Origin: Lentisphaerae bacterium RIFOXYA12_64_32
GTDB taxonomy: Bacteria > Verrucomicrobiota > Lentisphaeria > Oligosphaerales > YB12-FULL-65-16
Assembly: GCA_001803235.1 (NCBI GenBank)
Contig: MHBL01000425.1
Coordinates: forward strand, 1-40,762
Length of the DNA stretch: 40,762 nucleotides
Direction of reading: 5' to 3'
The notes beneath the pieces are model-generated. The model saw only the letters and a list, made by a program, of their open reading frames with translations, did not search any database and had not been told where the DNA came from. Position numbers and translations under genes: made by a program. Shown piece by piece: positions 26,316 through 35,706 of the stretch (positions are counted from its first letter, which is position 1; each line of letters begins with the position of its first letter).

Positions 26316-28985
26316 TCACTTGTTCAGCACAATGAGGCCGGCGTAGTCGACCTCCCAGATGGCGCCGCCGGTCGTGGTCCAGACCATCCACGAGTTGTCG
26401 GCGATGCGGCGGATGTTGAGGTTGAACGGGAGTTCTTTGGCGACCGCCGGGTCGATGCCGGCGGCGTCCAGCGAGATGCGCCACTCGGCGGTCCAGCAGC
26501 CGTCGGCGATCCTGGCGGCGTATTGCACGGCGGCGCCGAGCTGCCGGGCCTGTTCCGTCGTGGCGCCGGCGTCGCAGACGCTCTCGGTCTTGCCGTCCGG
26601 GAACCCGCGCAGGTTGAAGATGGGGTTGGTGTAACAGAGGCTTTTCGACTGCACGGGATTGCGGAACGCCAGCTCCATGGCGTCGACTTCGCCCCAGGCC
26701 CCGGCCGTCTTCGGTGGTTTCGCGGGATCCAGCGGGTTGACGACGAGCAGGTAGAGCGCGGCGCCGTCGAACGCAGCCCAGGCGGTCGAAATGTACTTGG
26801 ACGGTGTGCCGCACGCCGCTTCGGCACAGCGCAGGGCTGTGGCCGCGTCACGCGGCCAGTCGTCCGGCTCGCCGTCAATGGTGATGCTGCCCGGTGCGAC
26901 GCGGATGGCCGTGTGCTTGGGGGGATTGGCCTTCTTGGCCCGGGCGGGTTCCTGGTTCGGGAGCGGTTCGTGCTGCACCGGCCATGAAGCGCGGAGCTCG
27001 TCCTGGTACAGGCCGATCTTCTCCACCGGGATGGCCTTGAACCCGAGCTGGAACGCGGGCGACTCGGGCGTGAGCCGGAAATCCTGCTTTGCGGCGTCGA
27101 CGAAGAGCGGGTCGCCGTCGAGCAGGTTCGATTCGAAAATGGTGAGCGGCTTGGCCTGCGGACTGACCTCGTCCCAGCGCCCGCCGACGCAGATGTTGTG
27201 GGCCACGCGGTTATTCTTCGGCTTCTCCGGTTCGTCTTCGAGCATGCCGACCAGTTGCGGGTAGCGGTCCTTCCACGGCGAGTCCTGGTACGGCATCTCC
27301 TTGAGCTTCGGCGGCTGGCTGGTGGTGGCGCCGTAGTTGTACGTGCCCATGCCGCGCGCGTCGATGTGCAGGGCCGGCGTGCAGTCCACGAAGACGTTGT
27401 TCTCGACGATGTTGTCGCGCCCGCCGCCGATGAATGCGGCGCGCGTAACCTTCCAGAACACATTGTTGGAAATGACGTGACCGCTGAGGATGTCATCGAG
27501 GTACACGCCCACACAGCCCTTGCCGCGGAAGCCGGTGACGTGATGCATGTAATTGTACTGGAACACGTTATTGCGGTAAGACCAGTTGCAGCCCGAGTAG
27601 ACCGCACCGGCGTCGTTCGATTCGTGGCAGACACTGTGGATCTCGTTGTACTCGAACACGTGGTCGTTGCCCGCGAACCCGATCGCCTGGTGCGGCGCGT
27701 CGTGGATCAGGTTGTGCGCCACGCGGTTGCCGACGCCGTTGCACTGGACCCCGGCCTGGTACATGCGGCTCCAGCGGCTGTAGTGGTAGATGTGGTTGTT
27801 CTCCGCGTAGAGCCCGGCGGGCGTCAGGGTCTTGCGGTCGCCGCCTTCAAGATACACGCCGCCGAGTCCGGTATCGGTGATGTCGCAGCCGAGCACGCCG
27901 TTCGCGGTGCCGCTGCCGAGTCGCGCCGCCCAGGCGCCCACGTTGCGGATGACGCAGCCGGCGACGCGATTGCCGGTCCCGCCGCTGATCGTGACCGCCG
28001 TGCCGCGACACGCCTCAAGGGTGAAGCCGCGGACGGTGACGTGCGACGCATCCTTCATCGCGATCAGTGTTTCGGCCCCTGACACGGTCGGGTGCCCGGC
28101 CGTGACGTTGCCGGCCTCACCGGGCGGCCAGAAGTAGAGCAGGCCCGCCTCGCGGTCCAGATACCACTCGCCGGGGCTGTCCAGTTCGCAGAGCAGGTTG
28201 AAGCCGTAGAACCACCGATCCTTGCGGTAGCCGTAGTAGTGGTATGGCGGCTTCACTTTCAGGACATGTTTCTCCGGGTCAATGCTCTCGATGGGGTGGC
28301 GCTGATCCGACCAGTCGTGGTACCAGTACCCGTGCACCCAGCCGTCCTTCTCGCCGATCCAGCGCGATGGCCGGTCGCCCTCGTACACGATCCAGCCTTC
28401 CTTGCACATGTCCTGGCCGCGACCGTTCTTGACGACCGGGCTGGCCATGTCGACGATGGGCGTGAACCCGTCGTTCGGCCAGCGTGCCAGGGTCATGGGC
28501 CGGTCCTGGAAGAACAGTTCCAGCCCGGCCACGCCCTTGCCGGTGTTCCAATCCTGCTTGCCGTAATCCGTGATGCCCAGCGCCTTCAGGTCCGCCTGCA
28601 GGACGTGCCCGCGTGCGGTCTCGTCGAGGCGCGCCAGGACCTCGGGATCGGTGACCGGGGCGAAGTTCGTCACTTCGCGCCCGCCCACCAGACGCACTTC
28701 GGCGCCCGCCTGAGCGCGGTACGTGATCGGGCACTCGGCCGTGCCGGCGTCCGCCGCGGTGAGCTCGAAGGGCTTATCCAGGGGATACACGCCCTTCTGC
28801 ACCTCGACGGACAGGGCGCCCGCGGGAAGTGCACCGACGGCCTTCACGCGCCGCACTTCATCACGCGCCTGTTCCAGACTCCGGAACGGGCCGTCGGCCG
28901 AGACCACGATCGGCGCGGGGGCCGCCTCAAGCGCAGCCGACATCAGCAAACAGGTAGTGGCAGCCAGGGGAATAGTGTGTGTCAT
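26316..28985 (-). CDS. Secreted right-handed beta-helix protein with CBM9-like C-terminus
   Basis: This 889-residue protein has a signal peptide (residues 1-24, MTHTIPLAATTCLLMSAALE..). The N-terminal strand pattern 'FRSLEQARDEVRRVKA' and 'VEVQKGVYPLDKPFEL' is typical of large beta-helix glycoside hydrolases and lyases, including the GH141 group. The helix itself covers about 310-560 with repeated 'NNVF', 'NRVAHNLIH' and 'YNEIHSV' turns. The last 190 residues are a CBM9-like domain ('ITIDGEPDDWP' to 'NSWMVWTTTGG'). It should act outside the cytoplasm on a plant, algal or host polysaccharide; substrate and reaction are not clear. GGAGG ten bases before the ATG supports the start. It is divergent from the LamG gene, and the hsdR remnant ends 98 bases beyond its 3' end. 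Confidence 0.82.
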   Translation of the reverse strand: MTHTIPLAATTCLLMSAALEAAPAPIVVSADGPFRSLEQARDEVRRVKAVGALPAGALSVEVQKGVYPLDKPFELTAADAGTAECPITYRAQAGAEVRLVGGREVTNFAPVTDPEVLARLDETARGHVLQADLKALGITDYGKQDWNTGKGVAGLELFFQDRPMTLARWPNDGFTPIVDMASPVVKNGRGQDMCKEGWIVYEGDRPSRWIGEKDGWVHGYWYHDWSDQRHPIESIDPEKHVLKVKPPYHYYGYRKDRWFYGFNLLCELDSPGEWYLDREAGLLYFWPPGEAGNVTAGHPTVSGAETLIAMKDASHVTVRGFTLEACRGTAVTISGGTGNRVAGCVIRNVGAWAARLGSGTANGVLGCDITDTGLGGVYLEGGDRKTLTPAGLYAENNHIYHYSRWSRMYQAGVQCNGVGNRVAHNLIHDAPHQAIGFAGNDHVFEYNEIHSVCHESNDAGAVYSGCNWSYRNNVFQYNYMHHVTGFRGKGCVGVYLDDILSGHVISNNVFWKVTRAAFIGGGRDNIVENNVFVDCTPALHIDARGMGTYNYGATTSQPPKLKEMPYQDSPWKDRYPQLVGMLEDEPEKPKNNRVAHNICVGGRWDEVSPQAKPLTIFESNLLDGDPLFVDAAKQDFRLTPESPAFQLGFKAIPVEKIGLYQDELRASWPVQHEPLPNQEPARAKKANPPKHTAIRVAPGSITIDGEPDDWPRDAATALRCAEAACGTPSKYISTAWAAFDGAALYLLVVNPLDPAKPPKTAGAWGEVDAMELAFRNPVQSKSLCYTNPIFNLRGFPDGKTESVCDAGATTEQARQLGAAVQYAARIADGCWTAEWRISLDAAGIDPAVAKELPFNLNIRRIADNSWMVWTTTGGAIWEVDYAGLIVLNK

Positions 28986-29149
28986 CGTGCGATTTCCTCC
29001 GTGCGGAGTCCGCGCCGACCCGCGGGGCCGAACGCGAAACCAACCGAGTTAACCCTATGCCCGTCGCAGCGAAGATAGGGCCAGAGTGTGTGAAACGCAA
29101 ACCCGCCCCGCCGGACGGTGCATGACATTCCTGTCGTTTGCCAGAACGC

Positions 29150-29278
29150 AGGACCGCAGTGGCGCGGGACCTCCGGGACCGCAGCAGAGTGCCCTCGGGC
29201 CGTCCCGGCCCGAGACCCTCGGCCGGGGACCGGCCCGAGCACCCCGCTTCGGCGCGGGACGCGCCGAGCCACTGCGCG
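29150..29278 (-). repeat. GC-rich dispersed repeat, copy A
   Basis: Read on the minus strand, about 125 bases match copy C (40105-40309) almost base for base, from GTGGCTCGGCGCGTCCCGCG to GGTCCCGCGCCACTGC. The unit contains several perfect hairpins such as CTCGGGCC/GGCCCGAG. It lies in the promoter gap between the divergent beta-helix and LamG genes. Confidence 0.85.
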
Positions 29279-29396
29279 ATCGGCCGCATCCTAACCCGGC
29301 AAGCTGCATCTCTGCGAGGCTGGCTCCACCCGCACAGGTCGCTCTTCGGCACGCAACGGCCGGCGCCGCGTCCGCGTCTGCATTTCCCCGGCCTGC

Positions 29397-29425
29397 TTGA
29401 CACTTCGCGCAGTCTCGCGTATCCT
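29397..29425 (+). promoter_or_regulatory. Sigma70-type promoter for the LamG/GH99-like gene
   Basis: A perfect -35 TTGACA (29397-29402) and TATCCT (29420-29425) are 17 bases apart. The promoter lies about 84 bases before the ATG at 29509. Confidence 0.6.
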
Positions 29426-29508
29426 GTGGGGCATCAGTACGAAGTCCGCAGTGACTGCATCGGGAAGGCATGAGCAGGAAAGACCGGCGCGACAGGAGGG
29501 TCCCCGCC

Positions 29509-32500
29509 ATGAGTTTGATGAAGACCAAGCCCCGACGTACTCAGTTCAGGTTGTTGGCGATCCTGTCGCCGGTCGTGCTGGCGCTGGTCGCCGGCGGTTG
29601 CACGGGGAGGGTAACGGACGTGACAACATCCGCACGCGCGAACCCGGTGACGGTTGCCGCGGAGTCCGCAACGGCCCAGGCTGCGACGGCGGGACTGGTC
29701 GGGTACTGGCCGTTCGAGTCGAGCCTGGCCGACGCGTCCGGCACGGGGCGGAATGCGGATGGCGAGGCGCCGCGGTTCGCGCCCGGCAAGCAAGGCATGG
29801 CGCTGGCCCCGAACGGGCAGGCTGTAACACTTCCCGATGCCCCGGAATTGCAGCTCGCGCCGGGGTTCCGCATCGACTGCTGGGTGTACTGGGACAAGAA
29901 GCCGGAAGGCTATGAAGAGATCGTCAAGAAGGACACGGAGTACATGCTCCGGGTCGACTCGCAGGGCGAAGGCGGGCGGTTCGCGTTCTTCGCGTACCTT
30001 GACGGCTGGGAACCGCGCGTGCGCGGGCCGGCACCGGAGCCGGGACAGTGGTACCACGTGGTCGCGCAGTGGACGGGCAACGAGGCGATCCTGGAAGTCA
30101 ATGGCGTCAAGGCCACTTCGGCGCACGCGGGCATTCCGGCGCCCACGGAGAACCCGGTCCGGCTCGGGGGCATCACGGGGCGGCTGGACGAGCTGCGGCT
30201 GTTCAACCCGATGGCGCTGTGCTCGCGCCACATGGCGGCGCTGGCCGCGGCCGTGCCCGCGGCGGAGCGCCTGACCCAGACCCATTTCGGGAGCGCCGAC
30301 GGCTGGCAGGGCTGGCAGGCCCTCGGCGGCGCGACGCTGGCGGTGAGCGGTGGTCAGATGAGCGGCAAACTCGATGCTCCATACGCGTGGTTGGTCAATC
30401 CCAAGCTCAACGTGGAGGTCACGCGGTGCCGGTATGTGTGCGTGGACCTGGACGCAGCCGGGTGTGAACAGGCGACGCTGAGCTTCATCACGGACCGCGG
30501 CGCCAGCCAGATGTCCTTCCCGCTCTGGGGTGGGACGCGCACGTCGATCGTGGATCTCTCGTCGTGTCCGCAGTGGGGCGGGATTCTGAAGTCGCTGGCG
30601 CTGGCCCTGCCCGGGGACAAGACCGGGGCTATGGTGGTCGACAACGTCTGGATCGCCGGCCAGCCGGCAGGGCGGCCATTCGTGTACCTGCGCAGCCTGG
30701 CGCCGGGCCGGGCGGCGCTGCGGGCCGGGCGCGAAGAGCAGGTGCTGGCCGTCGTGCGCAGTTTGGGGGCGCCGGCGACGAACGTGCGGGTGCGGCTGAT
30801 CGCACCGCCCGGACTGACGCTGCTTGACGACGCGGCGCGCACCATCGTGCGCATGGACCGGGACACGACCGAGCCGGCACAGTGGCGCGTCCAGGCACAG
30901 AAGCCCATGGACGCCGAGGTGACGGCGGAGCTGACCGCGGACGGGTTCGCGCCGGTGACGACCGCACTGCAACTCCGCTTCACGGCGCCGCTTGACCTGC
31001 CGAAGGCGGACTACGTGCCGGAGCCCAAACCGGCGCCGTCCAAGTACCTGACGCTCATGCACTACTGCCCGCTGTGGAAGGAAGGCACGCACTACGGCTG
31101 GGGCAAGATCGAGCCGTGGCCGGAGCGGCGTCCCGCCATCGGCTGGTACGACGAGGGCACCCCGGAGGTCGCCGACTGGCACATCAAGATGGCAGTCGAG
31201 CACGGCGTGCAGGGCTTCATCTACTGCTGGTACCGCGCCGGGTTGAGCGCGGAGATAAGGCAGTCGATTGGCCACGCCCTGCATGACGGCATGCTCAAGG
31301 CGCGGTACCTGGACCGGTTCAAGTTTATCATCATGTGGGAGAACGGCTGCGCGTCCGGGTGCAAGGACCGCGACGACCTGCTCAACAACCTGATGCCGTA
31401 CTGGATGACGAACTACTTCAAGAATCCGTCCTACATGAAGATCGACAACAAGCCCGTGCTGTTCATCTGGGTTCCCGGGAACGTGTCGCGCGACCTGGGC
31501 GCGCCGGACAAAGTCCGGGAGGCGTTCGAGCTGATGCGCGCGGCCTGCCGCAAGGAAGGTTTCGACGGGCTCACCATCGTCGGCTGCGTTGCTTCGGCAG
31601 ACAAAGGGACGCTCGAGCGCATGGCGGCGGAAGGCTGGGACGCCAGTTCCGCGTACGGCATTGCATCGCCGACCGATCTGCCGCCGGCGCGCGACATCGA
31701 GGGCATCCGCACCACGGACCACGCCAGCAGCCTGCTGGGGCAGGAGAAGAGTTGGCGCGGCAAGAAGGAGATCGGCGCGCTGCCGGACATTGTCGACGTG
31801 ATGATGGGCTGGGACCCGCGCCCGTGGCACGGCAGTAAGACATCGTCGTACCTGGCCGGCGCCACGCCGGCGCACTTCAAGGCGGCCTGCGAGCGCGCCA
31901 AGGCCTTGGTCGACGCCACGCCGGGCAAAGGACTGGACAAGCGCCTGGTCGTGTTCGACAACTGGAACGAGTTCGGTGAAGGGCACTTCCTGGAACCGTG
32001 CTCGGGGTTCGGGTTCGGGTTCCTCGATGCGATCAAGGATGTCTTCTGCGAGGGCACGCCGCCGTGCCAGGATATCACGCCTGCGGATGTGGGGCTGCCG
32101 TACCCGGAGCGCGCGTACCTGAAGCGGCGCGAGATCCTCGGCGGCTTGGAGGACCGGCAGCGGCAGGTCCTGGACAACCTCGTCGGTTGGTGGCGGTTCG
32201 AGGAGGACGATGCGGACATCGCACGGGACTCCTCGGCGTGTGAGTTCCACGGCTGGAAGCAGGATGCCGGCTCAGCCCCGGGCAAGTCTGGAAAGGGCCT
32301 CCTGTGCCAGGGCGGGTCCGTGACGATCGGCCCGAACAAGCTGTTCTGGCCGGACCAGGGCATCAGCGTCGAGTTGTGGCTCAAGACGGACGTGCCGAAC
32401 CAGTCCGATCGGTGGATGGTCAACACGGTGGGGCGCGCCAGCACCGGCTACCGACTGGGGTTCGGCGACGGCAAGGTCTGCTGGCAGATTCCGAAGACCG

Positions 32501-32790
32501 CGTGGAGCCACGGCGTGACCAGCCCGCAGCCGGTCGCGCTCGGCACGTGGACGCACGTGGTGGCGACCTACGACAACCAGACCCTGCGGTTGTACATCGA
32601 CGGCGCCGAGACGGCGACGCTCGAACGCGGCGGTCCCATTGCGGCGTCCGGTTCGGGGCTCTGCCTGGGTAATTTCACCGGCGGGCACCAGGGCGCGTTC
32701 TTCCAAGGCGTTATGGACGAGGTGAAGCTCTTCGACCGCGCCCTGACCGCCGCAGAGGTCGCCGCGCACTACGCGAGCGCCGGCAAGTGA
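29509..32790 (+). CDS. Lipoprotein with LamG, GH99-like (WbsX) and second LamG domains
   Basis: This 1093-residue protein begins with a lipoprotein signal (LALVAGGC, Cys31). In order follow a LamG/concanavalin-like domain (about 60-230), a second sandwich (about 240-390), a NEW3/CARDB-like strand domain (about 400-480), a GH99-like/WbsX TIM barrel (about 510-830, 'YLTLMHYCPLWKEG', 'HGVQGFIYCWYRAG', 'FDNWNEFGEGHFLEP') and a C-terminal LamG domain (about 870-1085). GH99-type enzymes are endo-alpha-mannosidases; WbsX relatives occur in polysaccharide clusters. It is probably a surface-bound glycan-degrading or binding enzyme. The ATG at 29509 has AGGAGGG eight bases upstream; the ATG at 29470 lacks proper spacing. 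It has its own promoter and stands alone. Confidence 0.83.
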   Translation: MSLMKTKPRRTQFRLLAILSPVVLALVAGGCTGRVTDVTTSARANPVTVAAESATAQAATAGLVGYWPFESSLADASGTGRNADGEAPRFAPGKQGMALAPNGQAVTLPDAPELQLAPGFRIDCWVYWDKKPEGYEEIVKKDTEYMLRVDSQGEGGRFAFFAYLDGWEPRVRGPAPEPGQWYHVVAQWTGNEAILEVNGVKATSAHAGIPAPTENPVRLGGITGRLDELRLFNPMALCSRHMAALAAAVPAAERLTQTHFGSADGWQGWQALGGATLAVSGGQMSGKLDAPYAWLVNPKLNVEVTRCRYVCVDLDAAGCEQATLSFITDRGASQMSFPLWGGTRTSIVDLSSCPQWGGILKSLALALPGDKTGAMVVDNVWIAGQPAGRPFVYLRSLAPGRAALRAGREEQVLAVVRSLGAPATNVRVRLIAPPGLTLLDDAARTIVRMDRDTTEPAQWRVQAQKPMDAEVTAELTADGFAPVTTALQLRFTAPLDLPKADYVPEPKPAPSKYLTLMHYCPLWKEGTHYGWGKIEPWPERRPAIGWYDEGTPEVADWHIKMAVEHGVQGFIYCWYRAGLSAEIRQSIGHALHDGMLKARYLDRFKFIIMWENGCASGCKDRDDLLNNLMPYWMTNYFKNPSYMKIDNKPVLFIWVPGNVSRDLGAPDKVREAFELMRAACRKEGFDGLTIVGCVASADKGTLERMAAEGWDASSAYGIASPTDLPPARDIEGIRTTDHASSLLGQEKSWRGKKEIGALPDIVDVMMGWDPRPWHGSKTSSYLAGATPAHFKAACERAKALVDATPGKGLDKRLVVFDNWNEFGEGHFLEPCSGFGFGFLDAIKDVFCEGTPPCQDITPADVGLPYPERAYLKRREILGGLEDRQRQVLDNLVGWWRFEEDDADIARDSSACEFHGWKQDAGSAPGKSGKGLLCQGGSVTIGPNKLFWPDQGISVELWLKTDVPNQSDRWMVNTVGRASTGYRLGFGDGKVCWQIPKTAWSHGVTSPQPVALGTWTHVVATYDNQTLRLYIDGAETATLERGGPIAASGSGLCLGNFTGGHQGAFFQGVMDEVKLFDRALTAAEVAAHYASAGK

Positions 32791-32805
32791 AGGGCGGGCG
32801 GAGAC

Positions 32806-32893
32806 GCCGCAGTGGCGCGGGACCTCCGGGACCGCAGCAGAGTACTCGGGTCCGTCCCGGACCGAGGCCCCGGCCGGGGACCGGCCGGCACGG
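32806..32893 (-). repeat. GC-rich dispersed repeat, copy B (partial)
   Basis: On the minus strand this matches the second part of copies A and C, from the GGCCGGTCCCCGGCC hairpin to GGTCCCGCGCCACTGC. The first 40 or so bases of the unit are missing. It begins 16 bases after the LamG gene stop codon. Confidence 0.8.
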
Positions 32894-32930
32894 CGGTGTG
32901 AACTCCAACGGGTGCGTGACGCATTGTCCG

Positions 32931-33082
32931 CGCGCGTGATGCGACAGTGAAAGGTGGGAAATCGCGTGGTGCTGCCAAGGTGGAGGCCAGGTCTCCCGGC
33001 CTGGCCTGTCTCGGCCGCGGCACCACATCGCACCGGGTCAGGAGGCCCGGTGCCCACCTTCCGCTGACGCATCACCCGCGCG
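32931..33082. repeat. Nested palindrome with a possible four-way fold
   Basis: Left arm 32931-32958 and right arm 33053-33082 are complementary over about 28 bases with a few mismatches and a two-base bulge. Within them, GTGGTGC (32966-32972) pairs with GCACCAC (33020-33026), AGGCCAGG (32984-32991) with CCTGGCCT (33000-33007), and GCACCGGG (33030-33037) with CCCGGTGC (33046-33053). It could be a mobile repeat or a structured RNA. No gene lies in it; the gap runs from 32791 to 33188. Confidence 0.65.
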
Positions 33083-33188
33083 CCTCCGTTTCTCTTGCCA
33101 AACCCCGCAACCAGCGGTAGTGTAGTCCTTAGAGTGTCCGGGGCGCGCCCAGTTTGGCTTACTTGCGAACCGCGAAGGGCTTGTGGTC

Positions 33189-33518
33189 ATGACCACCGTA
33201 CAGCAGGCAGAACGGTTGCTGGCCAAGATGACCCGTGGCGAGAAAGCCCAGGTTCTGCAGTGGGTTGTCCAGGACCTGGGAGACGCGTTCCCGGGGATCG
33301 ACATTCTGCCGGACGTTTGCGGCGGCGAGCCCTGCGTCGTGCGTACTCGAGTGCCCGTGTGGGTCCTGGTCCAGGCGCGACGACTCGGCACGAGCGACGC
33401 CGAATTGCTGCGATGTTACCCGACCTTGCGAGCCGAGGACCTCGCCAATGCCTGGGCCTTCTTCCGCGCCCACAGAGACGAGATCGAGCAGCAGATCCGC
33501 GAGAACGAGGAAGCCTAG
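33189..33518 (+). CDS. DUF433 family antitoxin
   Basis: This 109-residue protein contains the DUF433 domain, a small helix-turn-helix-like fold common in antitoxins: 'CGGEPCVVRTRVPVWVLVQARRLGTSDAELLRCYPTLRAEDLANAW' spans about residues 45-90. It probably binds the toxin next door and represses their shared promoter. An ATG at 33189 follows GAAGGG with suitable distance; a GTG at 33183 is an alternative. A possible -35 TTGCCA at 33096 exists but the -10 is poor. The stop codon touches the GTG start of the toxin gene. Confidence 0.82.
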   Translation: MTTVQQAERLLAKMTRGEKAQVLQWVVQDLGDAFPGIDILPDVCGGEPCVVRTRVPVWVLVQARRLGTSDAELLRCYPTLRAEDLANAWAFFRAHRDEIEQQIRENEEA

Positions 33519-33857
33519 GTGGCGCGGTTCTACTCCAACGAGAACTTTCCCCTTCCCGTCGTCGAGGCACTCCGTCGGTTGGGGCACGACGTGCTGACGA
33601 CTCCGGAGACCGGAGAAACCGTGCGAGCACAGCCTGACGCCGCGGTCCTGGCATTCGCCACTACGGCAACCAGGGTCTTGCTGACCCTGAACCGAAGACA
33701 CTTCATCCGCCTGCATCTCGACGGGATCCCACATGCCGGCATCGTGGCGTGCACGTTCGACCCAGCATTCGAGCGGCTTGCTTTGCGTATCCACGAGGCC
33801 GTGCAAACCCAAGATCCTCTTGCCGGCAAGCTGGTCCGCGTGAACCGTACGGCCTGA
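33519..33857 (+). CDS. DUF5615 PIN-like toxin
   Basis: This 112-residue protein is of the DUF5615 family, related to the Mut7-C/PIN nuclease fold. The N-terminal motif is 'FYSNENFPLPVVEALRRLGHDV', where many relatives have DENFP; the NENFP form is also frequent in the family, so it is not proof of inactivity. Later acidic and basic residues sit in 'LLTLNRRHFIRLH'. It is expected to cleave RNA when not bound by its DUF433 partner. The GTG start directly follows the antitoxin stop codon. Confidence 0.82.
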   Translation: MARFYSNENFPLPVVEALRRLGHDVLTTPETGETVRAQPDAAVLAFATTATRVLLTLNRRHFIRLHLDGIPHAGIVACTFDPAFERLALRIHEAVQTQDPLAGKLVRVNRTA

Positions 33858-33924
33858 GTTCCGTCGTGAAGCTCACGTTCCCGTGACTCGCCATCCCTGA
33901 CTTTCGCGCTACATTCACCCGGTC

Positions 33925-35700
33925 ATGCATTCGGACCAACCAGAGCATCTGCAACCTCCCGTGATGGACAGCGGCAGCACCGCCGCGCCGACCCGGGTCA
34001 TGGCGATCCTGATCGGTACCGTGCTGTTCACGTACCTGGTGCGGGGCCTCACCTGGCGCTTCAACGCGGACGAGTTCCAGTGCATGGTGCTCGGGGCCAA
34101 CATGGCGCAGGGCAAGCAGCTCTACGCGGAGATCTGGGACAATCACGGACCGTTCCTCAACTACGCCGCGGCGGGAATCTGCGCGCTGCTGTCGGGCTGG
34201 GAATCGCACGGCGTGATGTTCTGCGGGCGCCTGCTGATGTTCGTGTTTGTGGCGGTAACCGTGTTGGGTTTCTACCGGCTCAGCCGCAACGTGGTGGCCG
34301 AGTCGCCCTGGTTTCCGGGGTTGGCCTGCCTGGTGCTGCTGCTCTCGCCGTTGTTCGCCAGGCCGGCGATCGAGTTTCGCGCCGACAACCCGATGACGTG
34401 CTTCTGGGTCGCGTCGCTCGCCTTTTGGTTTCGAGCCTATCGCACCGGAAAGTTGTCGGGGTTCCTGTGCAGCGGTCTGCTGCTCGGCGCCGCCTTCTGG
34501 TGCAGCCTCAAGACCCTGCTGCTGGGCGTGGCGGTCGGGAGTCTGTTCCTGGCCGCCATGGTCTTGCAGCGGCGCCTGCTGTCGATGTCGCTGGCCGTCG
34601 TGGTGTTCGGCGCGGGCGTCGTCGTCGCCCCCGTTCTCATGCTGCTGGCCCTGGCCGCGCAAGGGAATCTGGACGACTTCTGGCTGTCCTTCGTGAAGCA
34701 GAATACGGACCGGGGCCACTCGGCGGCCGGCGACGCGTTTCTCGGGCTCCTGAACTGGTCGCCGTTTTTCGCCTCACTCATGTTGCTGAGCCTGGTCTAC
34801 GCCGGATGGCGCGCCGCCCAACGGCGGATTCCCGACACCGTGCTGCTGGCCCTCGTCTGCAGCCTGGTCCTGCTGGCCCAGTACTGCTTTGCCCTGCCCA
34901 CCCATTACCGGCAGAGCGTCCTGCCGCTGATTATCCCCGCGAGCCTCGTCGAGGCCTGGGTCCTGTTGGAGTTGTTCCCGATTTGTGCGCGGCGTTTCGC
35001 CGGCATCCAGCGGTGCTGTCGCGCCCCCCCGAGAAAGGGCGTGCTGGTCGTGTCCGCCCTGCTCGTGACCGCCGTGCTGCAGGAATGGTGTCTGCTGACT
35101 TCCCCGGCGAAGATCCGTTGGGCGGACGGACTCCTGCGTGAGATCGAGCCCGGGGCTTGCGTCCTGGACGGGTTTGGATTCCCGTTCTTCCGGCCCCATC
35201 CCGGGCCGTACCTGTCCTGGGTCGACACGCTCCGGGATCGGTACCGGCGGAACGCGCTCGGGTTCGACCTTCCCGCGTTGTTGGATGCTCAGGATGTCCG
35301 GTACGTGATTCTGGACCGGCGTGTTCGCGAACTGGGCCCTGCGGTGGAACGGTTCATCTTGGAGAACTACCGTCCCTTGCTCTACCCGGACCTTTGGGCG
35401 GCGGGCCAGGCGATCGCACCGGCGGGCGGGGCCGAAACATCCGTCAGGATCGCCGTTGCGGGCAGCTATCACTGGTTCAGCCCATCCGGCAGCACGCAAC
35501 TGCTGGTTGACGGCCAACCGGCCCCCAATCCAGTGACGCTGGCAGACGGCCCGCACCGGTTGAGTTGGGATGGCCAGGGGGTCCTGCACCTGTGCACCGC
35601 GCCTCCGGACCGGTGGCTGGGCGACTGGGCGGAACGGAATTCCGGGGGCGCGGCGGTGGAGTCCAACAGCGGCACGACACGGCAGGTTGAACAGGAATAG
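33925..35700 (+). CDS. GT39-like membrane glycosyltransferase
   Basis: This 591-residue integral membrane protein has about ten hydrophobic segments between residues 25 and 390 and a soluble C-terminal domain. The first outside loop holds 'RFNADEFQ' with D49-E50, the acidic pair typical of the GT-C fold of ArnT/PMT-like enzymes, and 'EIWDNHGPFLNY', a common loop motif of GT39-type proteins. Such enzymes use polyprenyl-phosphate sugars and transfer to lipid or protein on the periplasmic side. The next gene, a GT2 enzyme six bases downstream, is of the type that makes polyprenyl-phosphate sugars, so the pair makes sense as donor maker and user. The start is uncertain: ATG at 33925 or 33964. Confidence 0.8.
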   Translation: MHSDQPEHLQPPVMDSGSTAAPTRVMAILIGTVLFTYLVRGLTWRFNADEFQCMVLGANMAQGKQLYAEIWDNHGPFLNYAAAGICALLSGWESHGVMFCGRLLMFVFVAVTVLGFYRLSRNVVAESPWFPGLACLVLLLSPLFARPAIEFRADNPMTCFWVASLAFWFRAYRTGKLSGFLCSGLLLGAAFWCSLKTLLLGVAVGSLFLAAMVLQRRLLSMSLAVVVFGAGVVVAPVLMLLALAAQGNLDDFWLSFVKQNTDRGHSAAGDAFLGLLNWSPFFASLMLLSLVYAGWRAAQRRIPDTVLLALVCSLVLLAQYCFALPTHYRQSVLPLIIPASLVEAWVLLELFPICARRFAGIQRCCRAPPRKGVLVVSALLVTAVLQEWCLLTSPAKIRWADGLLREIEPGACVLDGFGFPFFRPHPGPYLSWVDTLRDRYRRNALGFDLPALLDAQDVRYVILDRRVRELGPAVERFILENYRPLLYPDLWAAGQAIAPAGGAETSVRIAVAGSYHWFSPSGSTQLLVDGQPAPNPVTLADGPHRLSWDGQGVLHLCTAPPDRWLGDWAERNSGGAAVESNSGTTRQVEQE

Positions 35701-35706
35701 CCAACC

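Noticed and set aside
29434..32250. 938-residue minus-strand open frame opposite the LamG/GH99-like gene
   Set aside because: Arg/His/Val-rich shadow composition; the plus strand codes recognisable domains with a proper ribosome site and promoter.
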